Source: an uncultured Bacteriovorax sp.
GTDB taxonomy: Bacteria > Bdellovibrionota > Bacteriovoracia > Bacteriovoracales > Bacteriovoracaceae
DNA: 23,242 bases
NCBI GenBank assembly: GCA_946482295.1
Contig: CAMLRB010000029.1
Coordinates: 1 to 23,242 of the forward strand
Reading direction: 5' to 3'
Part shown: piece after piece, positions 8,161 through 14,070 of the stretch
How the letters are laid out: each line of letters opens with the position of its first letter
Position numbering within the stretch: the stretch's first letter is position 1
Program-made: the position numbers and the translations under genes
The notes under the pieces: model-generated
What the model saw: the letters and a program-made list of their open reading frames with translations, nothing else
What the model was told of the DNA's origin: nothing
Database searches by the model: none

Positions 8161-9936
8161 TTATTGACACACACAAGTCTGAGAGTTACCTGAATCATTT
8201 TGAGCGACTTGGCCAATTTTCGAAGCATCACAAACTTGCTCGATTGGTCTTGATGGTCCAATTACAGCTCCTGACCAGTGACATCCCTTAGGGTATACCT
8301 CCGAAACTTGTCCTTCAGATCCAGAACCCGCTGCTGCACACGAAGTACCGTTTCCACCTTTTGCGTAACATTCAACTTTCTTCTGAATCACTTTATGATC
8401 TACTTTGGAGAAATATCCTTCTTGAGCTTTCTTCGCTAGTTCTACAGTAGAGAAAGTATTCAAGAAATCATAGAACGGACTAAGGTTAGGGTTTGCTTCT
8501 TTTGCAGTCTTATAGAACCCCTTGTACGCAGCCAATGTTTTATCAAGGTAACAAAGAGTTTTCGTAATCATCGTTTTCAGTTTTGCCTTGAGTTCATTCT
8601 TCTCTTCCATCTTTTTACCGGCTTCATCCATTCTTGATTGAGGTGTTTTTTGGGATTCAAGGACTGCAATTTGTTTCGGAGTAACTTGTTCATTAAAGTC
8701 TAGCGCAGCGAGAGCTATTGTCGTGATGTAGTCAGCGCCATTTTCCATGTTAGCAAAGATGTTTAATGTTTGAGTTACAGTTTCTGTTGCTTCTTCACCA
8801 AGTTTTCCCGTTGTGCTGTAAAATCCTACGTAATCATTTCCGATGTTTCCACCTCTGCTTGGAGTATGGCCTCTTTCTTCTGAAGCATCGGCTCCTCTTA
8901 CAAGATTATACCAGAAAGTGTCTGTTCCACGATTTACTTCACCATCCGTAAAAGATCTTGCTCTCTCATGTGTTGTACCTGTAGTTTCACCAATGACTTT
9001 ACCAAGGTCGACAAGGGTATAGTCGCTTGATCCAACTTTAAAGCTAACATCACCACCACCTGTTTCACCAGTGATCGTACCAGTTAGAAGTGACATAACA
9101 GCTAGAACTTCGATACCCATTTTGTTAACAAGGTAATCTACTAGTTTAGCAACTGCTTTATTTAATTTTTCTTTTGCAGCATCAACTTTTTTCTTCGCTG
9201 CTTCTAATGCTTTTTGAGCGGCTTCAATTGCAGCGGCTTTTGCACTCGCGCATGAACCATCATCATCTTCAGGGCATGTTGTAGCATTGGCAGCATCAAG
9301 TGCTTTTTGAGCAGCGGCCATTTCTTCTTTGGCTTTTGTTAATTCATCTTTTGCTTTTTGAATATCATCAACAGCTTTTTTGATGTCTCTATTAACCTGG
9401 GCCATTTTCGTTTTTTTATCTTGAATTTCAGCTTCTCTCTTCGCATTTTCGGCAGCTGCTTTATTCTGAACACCTTTATCTTCGATCAGTTGTTTTTCGA
9501 TCGTATCCAATTCAGTCATCATATTAGTCAAACGATTCACGAGCTGATAAATGATACAAGCTTGGCCGTAGAGTTGAAATTCACCTTTTTCCTTAGCCGC
9601 TTCAAGTGAAGCATCATCATTACAACGTGTGGCCATCACTGTACTTTGATCGTTGTTGGCAACTTCGTTAGCAACGTGTTCCGCAGCACTATATAGTTCA
9701 ACCTGATTATTCATGGCCACTGAATCTGATGAAGCAGGATCACCTACGGGTTTGATGAGTCCTGGGCTTTGAAGAATAGTAACCGGTGCAGACAATAATC
9801 CCATACGTGTAAGTCCGGCCGATAAGTTGATGGCATCAACTTCTTCAGTCGTCAATCCGCATGAGTCAGCTTGAGCCATTGCTACACTTTGAAAAGTTAG
9901 ATTAAAGGAGATTGCGAGGATTAATAAGTATTTCAT
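8161..9936 (-). CDS. Large exported protein with Ala/Lys-rich helical hairpin and Cys-rich C-terminus
   Basis: A 591-aa exported protein without a family I recognise. Residues 1-22 are a signal peptide ending AMAQA. Residues 135-268 are long amphipathic helix rich in Ala, Lys and Glu, broken at 217-230 by CPEDDDGSC (Cys221, Cys229). This reads as two antiparallel helices with a disulfide-closed acidic tip. Residues 270-345 hold a Gly/Thr-rich stretch, and 425-515 more helix. The C-terminus has a cluster of cysteines (523, 533, 552, 569) and ends TCVCQ. With few hydrophobic stretches beyond the signal, I expect a soluble periplasmic or secreted protein. ATG 9936 has a GAGTGG-like site about 8 nt upstream. 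Its neighbours on both sides are exported proteins on the same strand, 43 and 35 bp away. Confidence 0.62.
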   Translation of the reverse strand: MKYLLILAISFNLTFQSVAMAQADSCGLTTEEVDAINLSAGLTRMGLLSAPVTILQSPGLIKPVGDPASSDSVAMNNQVELYSAAEHVANEVANNDQSTVMATRCNDDASLEAAKEKGEFQLYGQACIIYQLVNRLTNMMTELDTIEKQLIEDKGVQNKAAAENAKREAEIQDKKTKMAQVNRDIKKAVDDIQKAKDELTKAKEEMAAAQKALDAANATTCPEDDDGSCASAKAAAIEAAQKALEAAKKKVDAAKEKLNKAVAKLVDYLVNKMGIEVLAVMSLLTGTITGETGGGDVSFKVGSSDYTLVDLGKVIGETTGTTHERARSFTDGEVNRGTDTFWYNLVRGADASEERGHTPSRGGNIGNDYVGFYSTTGKLGEEATETVTQTLNIFANMENGADYITTIALAALDFNEQVTPKQIAVLESQKTPQSRMDEAGKKMEEKNELKAKLKTMITKTLCYLDKTLAAYKGFYKTAKEANPNLSPFYDFLNTFSTVELAKKAQEGYFSKVDHKVIQKKVECYAKGGNGTSCAAAGSGSEGQVSEVYPKGCHWSGAVIGPSRPIEQVCDASKIGQVAQNDSGNSQTCVCQ

Positions 9937-9979
9937 TGACGTACCACTCTGGTTAAAAAATATTTTTAAAACTTAGTTT

Positions 9980-10372
9980 TTATTTTTTAGCTTTTTTCAT
10001 TGCAGCTTCTTTTCTACATTCTTTAGCAGCTTCAGCGTTTCCGATTCTGCTGCATTTATAAAGTTCTTGGACATGTGCTTTTTCTAGGCTTGAGAAAACT
10101 TCTTCGTTAGCTTCAACAACTTTATCTCTTTCCGCTTGATCAGCTGAATCACTCGAAAAGCCTGGTTCTTTAGCATATTGGTCTTTAATAGCTCCACTAT
10201 CGAAATTTTGATTCTCAGGTGCTTTTTTTGGATCTTTCAAAAGTTCCTTAACTGCCTTACCACCAACTGACGTTCCCAACTTGTCCGTCGTCTGTGCAGC
10301 TTCTTCCACTGCATAAGAAGAGGCCTGGAATACTAGTAGAGATGAAAGTAATGCAATTTTGAATGTACTCAT
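9980..10372 (-). CDS. Small exported protein of unknown function
   Basis: A 130-aa protein with a signal peptide (residues 1-21, ending SSYA). The mature part of about 109 residues is mostly hydrophilic and probably helical. It has two cysteines (107 and 119; ELYKCSR and AKECRKEA) spaced to link two short helices, and a Lys-rich end (MKKAKK). I recognise no family. ATG 10372 is supported by AAGGA 8 nt upstream. It is the first gene of the minus-strand set of four exported proteins, so the operon promoter should lie in 10373-10500. No convincing -10/-35 pair stood out there. Confidence 0.6.
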   Translation of the reverse strand: MSTFKIALLSSLLVFQASSYAVEEAAQTTDKLGTSVGGKAVKELLKDPKKAPENQNFDSGAIKDQYAKEPGFSSDSADQAERDKVVEANEEVFSSLEKAHVQELYKCSRIGNAEAAKECRKEAAMKKAKK

Positions 10373-10544
10373 GTGCTCAATCCTTTTTGTGTTTCTTTAT
10401 TTAAGCATAACTGAAATTTGATTTTTTTCAGGGGTAGTTTTTAAAGAGGCAAGAAAAGCATGTGTAATCACTCTTCTTTTGAAATTGAAGTCCTAGTAAG
10501 GAGCTGCCCAAAATAATGGTCAAATTGGAAAGTGAGGGGCTAAG

Positions 10545-10588
10545 TAACTGTCCCTTGAATTTTTATAACCAAGAAGGGACGGCAGTTA
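10545..10588. repeat. Imperfect palindrome at the 3' end of the corA-like gene, REP-like
   Basis: TAACTGTCCCTT (10545-10556) is complementary to AAGGGACGGCAGTTA (10574-10588), apart from a 3-nt bulge, around a 17-nt AT-rich centre. The right arm includes the stop codon of the corA-like gene. No T-tract follows on either strand, so it is not a classic terminator. The GGGACRG-type arm recalls intergenic REP-like palindromes of other bacteria; only one copy is in this window. Confidence 0.5.
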
Positions 10589-11506
10589 TTTCCCAATCCA
10601 GCCCCGTTTGTAGACCCAGTAAAAAATGCCTAGGGAGATTAAGGCCATGCCTCCAAGAACATAGAAATAGCCATTATGCAATTCGAGTTCAGGCATATAT
10701 TTGAAGTTCATCCCATAAACACCAGCTAAGAAGTTTAAAGGGAGAAAGAAGATGGAGAAAACGGTTAAGACTCGCATAACTTCATTGGTTTTAAAGCTTG
10801 CTTCATTAGTAGCATGCGAGAGAAGTGAAATGTGAAGATTAATAAGGCCATTAACATTTTCTAAAACGTCTTCGCTGTAAAACAAGTTCCTTTCTATGTT
10901 TTCATTCAGGCCTGCAAAGTCCCTCCAGATAAACTCCGGTCTCTTTTCCAATGAAGTTAAAATATTCAATGAAAATTTTAAGACTTTTCTGAATGCTGAA
11001 GCTCTTCGTTTCAAATAATAACCTTCGCGAAGGAGAGAGTGATTGCGCTTAGATTGAAATATTGAGGTTTCAAAATCGTCTACTCTTGCTTCGAGAGTGG
11101 AAAGATGCTCATCGAACGCTAGTAGGGCTGAACTCACAATGGTTTTAATGATTTCTTTCATTGTAAGAGTTTCGCTGTTCGAACGAACGCGCAACTCATT
11201 TAGATAGGGTTTATCCAAGCGATGAATAGTGACTAATAAATTGTCTTTAATAATAAGGGTAATTTTTGTCGTCAAGTCTTGGATGTTTACGGCCTGAGGA
11301 TTTCCTGAAGCATCAATTGTTCGAAGATAAATAACTGTCGCCGTTCCAAGATCGTCGTACTTTGGAAGATGTTCAGGATCGAGAGCATTTACTAGAATCC
11401 GTTGAGGTATATCCAGCTCTTTAGAAAGTTCATTGAGGTCCGACCGTTGTGGTCCGACGAGATCAATCCATTTCAAAGGGCCCATTTGTACTGTATGTTT
11501 ATTCAT
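10586..11506 (-). CDS. corA: CorA-family divalent metal ion transporter
   Basis: An inner-membrane channel of the CorA family, which takes up Mg2+ and sometimes Co2+ or Ni2+ as a homopentamer. The 306-aa product has the family layout: a long cytoplasmic N-terminal domain, then two C-terminal transmembrane helices (about 245-264 and 279-298). Between them is the signature YGMNF (GMN at 265-267) with the periplasmic MPEL loop. The Lys/Arg-rich cytoplasmic end (YKRGWIGK) follows the second helix. ATG 11506 is preferred because AGGTGA lies 11 nt upstream; the frame stays open to a GTG at 11521 without a ribosome site. The MarR-type gene is transcribed divergently from about 90 bp away, so the two may share a control region. 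Metal specificity cannot be read from the motif. Confidence 0.92.
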   Translation of the reverse strand: MNKHTVQMGPLKWIDLVGPQRSDLNELSKELDIPQRILVNALDPEHLPKYDDLGTATVIYLRTIDASGNPQAVNIQDLTTKITLIIKDNLLVTIHRLDKPYLNELRVRSNSETLTMKEIIKTIVSSALLAFDEHLSTLEARVDDFETSIFQSKRNHSLLREGYYLKRRASAFRKVLKFSLNILTSLEKRPEFIWRDFAGLNENIERNLFYSEDVLENVNGLINLHISLLSHATNEASFKTNEVMRVLTVFSIFFLPLNFLAGVYGMNFKYMPELELHNGYFYVLGGMALISLGIFYWVYKRGWIGK

Positions 11507-11594
11507 GATTTTTATTATCACCTAATTTTCTGAAAGCTAAAGATAAAATTGATTTTAAGGGTTTGACCAGAAGCATTTGCAACGAGATAATTTA

Positions 11595-12107
11595 ATGATG
11601 AAAGAAAAAAATGTTTTAGTTCCAAAAGATCCAGCTGTACAAGAACTCATAGCTGAATTTCCCGATTCACCTCCTGAAGCCATTGAGAGTATGTTCAAAT
11701 TTTTGAAAGTTGCAACGTATATGAATATCAAGCGTGAATCATTATTCATTGAATATGGATTAACCTTAGGTCGATTCAATCTCCTTTTGATTCTTAAGCA
11801 AGAAAAATCGAAATCATTATCTCCATCTGAACTCGCCAAGCGCACAAGCGTGAGTAGAGGCACGATGACTCAATTTTTAGATGCTCTTGAAAAAGATGGT
11901 TTCGCTGAACGAGTGGCCGATCCACATGACAAGAGATCGATGCTTGTCCAACTCACACCAAAAGCTGATGAAACGATCCATAGAATACTCCCTCACTATT
12001 TAAAACGAATGGAACAATTTATAAGTGTTCTTAATTCTGAAGAACAAAAATTATGGTTATCGATCAATGAAAAGATGGTTGCAGGTTTAAAAGAATTTGA
12101 TGACTAA
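11595..12107 (+). CDS. MarR-family transcriptional regulator
   Basis: A 170-aa winged-helix DNA-binding protein of the MarR family, which binds palindromic operators as a dimer. The domain lies at about residues 58-125: GRFNLLLILKQ, then the helix-turn-helix LSPSELAKRTSVSRGTMTQFLDALEKDG, and the wing with the family DxR-type motif DPHDKRS (110-116). Helices on both sides (30-57 and 125-168) would form the dimer interface. ATG 11595 is preferred; an upstream in-frame TTG at 11577 would add six residues but has only a weak ribosome site. The gene is divergent from the corA-like gene and lies 267 bp before the pilus operon. It could regulate itself, the transporter or the pilus genes, but no operator was identified with confidence. 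Confidence 0.9.
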   Translation: MMKEKNVLVPKDPAVQELIAEFPDSPPEAIESMFKFLKVATYMNIKRESLFIEYGLTLGRFNLLLILKQEKSKSLSPSELAKRTSVSRGTMTQFLDALEKDGFAERVADPHDKRSMLVQLTPKADETIHRILPHYLKRMEQFISVLNSEEQKLWLSINEKMVAGLKEFDD

Positions 12108-12320
12108 TCTTTGTTCACTATTTGTCTTAAAAGAATCTTGAATATATCTTCACAAATCATTTCCAAGAGCTCGCTTTTTTTACATTCCAATTCGATTTGC
12201 AAGATCGGTATTTCTTCATCATTGTAAAAAAAGTAAGCAAAAAAACACCTTCTGTATAAAATCTAAACAACCAAAGTGTGCTATCGAGTGGATACTTTAA
12301 TCCAGTTTGATACCAATTTT

Positions 12321-12337
12321 TTGGCATAGCTCATGCT
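12321..12337 (+). promoter_or_regulatory. Candidate sigma-54 promoter for the pilus operon
   Basis: TTGGCATAGCTCATGCT matches the sigma-54 -24/-12 consensus: the GG at 12323-12324 and GC at 12335-12336 are exactly 12 nt apart, and TGGCA and TGC are both present. The predicted transcription start is near 12348, leaving a leader of about 27 nt with GGAGA before the pilin ATG at 12375. The surrounding 12108-12374 region has A-rich tracts and a dyad, AAAGTGTG (12273-12280) with GATACTTT (12291-12298), that could bind an activator. No equally good sigma-70 pair was found. Confidence 0.5.
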
Positions 12338-12374
12338 CTTTACTCACTCAACAACACTTAACTTTGGAGACTGT

Positions 12375-12851
12375 ATGAAAAAAATCGCATTAATCACAAC
12401 CCTTCTCACCCTAACATCTGCTTCTTTTGCAGCTACCACAGGTACATTACAATTAAGAGGTGTCGTTCAACAAAGATTAAGTATCGCTGTGACAGCAGAA
12501 TCGGGAGCGACAACCCTGGATCTTTCAGCTTCACCTACTGATTTAAAAGTTGCTACTCTTAACGAAAAAAACAACTCAAAGACAATAGGTTACAAAGTTA
12601 ATATCAAGTCTGCAAAATTAGGAAATCTAGAAAGAGTAGGTGGAACAGAAACTCTACCATATACACTTAAGTATAACGGTTCAGCTGTTAACATCAGTAC
12701 AGCTGCTGGATCAGATGTGGCTTCAGCTGCAACAGGATCAGTAGTGAACACAAATAAAGATGTTGCAATCTCTTATACTGGAGCGGCTGCAGAATCAATG
12801 GTTGAAGGTACATACGAGGATCTACTTACATTCACGATCTCTTCTAACTAA
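12375..12851 (+). CDS. Major fimbrial subunit (pilin) of the chaperone-usher pilus
   Basis: A 158-aa exported subunit expected to polymerise into the pilus shaft by donor-strand exchange. Residues 1-19 are a signal peptide (ending SFA). The mature start ATTGTLQLRGVVQQ is an alternating strand suited to be the donor strand. The rest is beta-rich, Thr/Ser/Ala-rich, lacks cysteine, and ends TYEDLLTFTISSN, the terminal strand a chaperone would clamp. ATG 12375 has GGAGA 4 nt upstream. The frame is open upstream to ATG 12333, but that codon lies inside the promoter candidate and has no ribosome site. Being first in the operon, and followed by a stem-loop, fits a subunit needed in excess. The subunit family is too diverse to name a type; assignment rests on context with the chaperone and usher plus overall form. 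Confidence 0.82.
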   Translation: MKKIALITTLLTLTSASFAATTGTLQLRGVVQQRLSIAVTAESGATTLDLSASPTDLKVATLNEKNNSKTIGYKVNIKSAKLGNLERVGGTETLPYTLKYNGSAVNISTAAGSDVASAATGSVVNTNKDVAISYTGAAAESMVEGTYEDLLTFTISSN

Positions 12852-12859
12852 TTTTTGGT

Positions 12860-12892
12860 AGCTCCGGGAGTTATGCCCTCACTTTCGGAGCT
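12860..12892 (+). other. Intercistronic stem-loop after the pilin gene
   Basis: AGCTCCG (12860-12866) pairs with CGGAGCT (12886-12892) across a 19-nt loop that can itself form GAG/CTC pairs. It begins 8 nt after the pilin stop and has no T-tract, so it looks like an RNA-processing or stabilising element, or partial attenuator, rather than a terminator. Confidence 0.55.
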
Positions 12893-12935
12893 TATATCCG
12901 CTCAAGTTTGTCAGGTATTGTGCCGATAAACTTTC

Positions 12936-13289
12936 ATGAAGAAGTTTCTCTTTTTAGCGATCACAATTTTTTCTCTACATAGTCACGGTGGTGAACAGGC
13001 CAGTTTGACACTGAGAGGGAGCGTTTTGAGCACTATTCAATCCAGTATGAATAGACTTTCGAACAAAGGAAAAAACGAGCAGTGGTTTATGAAAATTTCT
13101 TCGAATCAAGCATACTCTTACGACAAACATAAAATTGAAATTAAAGGTTTAGATCAAAATGGAATTATGTCTAATTTCGATCGTATCGCCACTGAAAATA
13201 AACTCATCAGACATGAGCTGTTAATTAATTTTGTCGCTGAAAATGCCAAACCGCTTAAGCCTATCTTTATTAACATTTCTGCCAATTAA
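12936..13289 (+). CDS. Small minor pilin-like subunit
   Basis: A 117-aa exported protein with a signal peptide of about 19 residues (ending SHG or near it). The mature start EQASLTLRGSVLSTIQ closely echoes the pilin start (TGTLQLRGVVQQRLSI), and the C-terminus PIFINISAN echoes the pilin end TFTISSN. It therefore looks like a pilin-family subunit with a donor strand and a terminal chaperone-binding strand. The mature length of about 98 residues is short for a full pilin domain, so it may be an adaptor, initiator or terminator of the fibre. ATG 12936 lacks a clear ribosome site, which suggests low expression relative to the pilin. It lies between the pilin and the chaperone genes on the same strand. 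Confidence 0.68.
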   Translation: MKKFLFLAITIFSLHSHGGEQASLTLRGSVLSTIQSSMNRLSNKGKNEQWFMKISSNQAYSYDKHKIEIKGLDQNGIMSNFDRIATENKLIRHELLINFVAENAKPLKPIFINISAN

Positions 13290-13350
13290 CATATCTTCTC
13301 GTCTAAAATTGGTTTAAAATAAAAGCGATTCATACAAGGTGGTTCAAGGA

Positions 13351-14070
13351 ATGAAGCGCTTAATTTTTGCTTTCACAATACTCTTCTCAATAAATACGTT
13401 TGCTTTCAAGTTTTCACCAATGTCCGCTAGTTTGGATTTCAAGGGGGCAGGTAGCAATACGTTGTTCTATGTTGAGAACGATTCAAGTTCACCAATTGCT
13501 ATTCAAATGTCATTTGCTAAAAGAGAAATGAATGAGATGGGTGAAGAAACAAACTCGGCCATTGGAAATGAACTTACACTTTATCCAAGTCAGCTTATCC
13601 TTCAGCCCAATGAAAAGAGATCAATAAAAGTTTCTTGGACTGGAAAACAATCTGATGACAAAGAACTTGCTTATCGATTAATTGCTGAACAGTTACCGTT
13701 AGACTTGCAGATAGATAAAAAGAAAAAATCAAATATTAAAATTCTTTTACGTTATGTAGCCGCCCTCTATGTCACTGATGAAAAGTTTTCTTCACAGTTA
13801 ACTTTTAAGGAGATCATCACCAAAAATAACGATCTCATCTTTGTTGTAGAAAACTCAGGCAACAAACATCAGATCTTAGGAAATCTAGAACTGACATTTG
13901 CGGATAAAACTAAAAAAACTGAAATCGTATTGAAAGGTGAAGAGTTAAAGGGAATGATCGGAGAAAATGTTCTAGCAAATTCAAAACGTCAGTTTAAGTT
14001 TTCAAGAACAGGAAAACTTGAAAAGGTTTCTCCAGCTTCACAAGTGAAAATGACTTTTGATAAAGAATAA
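13351..14070 (+). CDS. Periplasmic pilus assembly chaperone (PapD-like)
   Basis: A 239-aa periplasmic chaperone that would cap pilin subunits and deliver them to the usher. Residues 1-18 form a signal peptide (ending TFA). Domain 1 shows the PapD pattern: FKFSPMSASLDF, NTLFYVENDSSSPIAIQMSF, then YPSQLILQPNEKRSIKVSW, AYRLIAEQLP and the strand NIKILLRYVAALYV. Lys130 in the last strand is in the position of the subunit-anchoring lysine of PapD. Domain 2 (150-239) includes LIFVVENSGNKHQILGNLEL, the usual ..NP/SG..... motif of the second immunoglobulin-like domain. ATG 13351 is supported by AAGGTGG 8 nt upstream; GTG 13339 is in frame but has no site. The usher start overlaps its 3' end. Confidence 0.92.
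   Translation: MKRLIFAFTILFSINTFAFKFSPMSASLDFKGAGSNTLFYVENDSSSPIAIQMSFAKREMNEMGEETNSAIGNELTLYPSQLILQPNEKRSIKVSWTGKQSDDKELAYRLIAEQLPLDLQIDKKKKSNIKILLRYVAALYVTDEKFSSQLTFKEIITKNNDLIFVVENSGNKHQILGNLELTFADKTKKTEIVLKGEELKGMIGENVLANSKRQFKFSRTGKLEKVSPASQVKMTFDKE

Noticed and set aside
10373..10450. Promoter for the exported-protein operon
   Set aside because: Several AT-rich hexamers exist on the minus strand (such as TATGCT), but no -35/-10 pair with proper spacing was good enough to report.
10516..10704. Short plus-strand open frame over the corA-like 3' end and palindrome
   Set aside because: Mostly antisense to the GMN-containing CorA gene, with no protein-like pattern; it is explained as a shadow.
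11555..11863. Minus-strand open frame opposite the MarR gene
   Set aside because: It is wholly antisense to a clear MarR-family gene, shows no domain pattern and has no ribosome site.
12255..12260. TATAAA as a sigma-70 -10 box for the pilus operon
   Set aside because: No -35 hexamer lies 16-18 bp upstream, and the sigma-54 candidate nearer the gene is a better match.
12333..12374. Upstream extension of the pilin frame from ATG 12333
   Set aside because: It would place 14 extra residues before a perfect signal peptide, has no ribosome site and lies inside the promoter candidate. ATG 12375 has GGAGA and begins MKKIALI.
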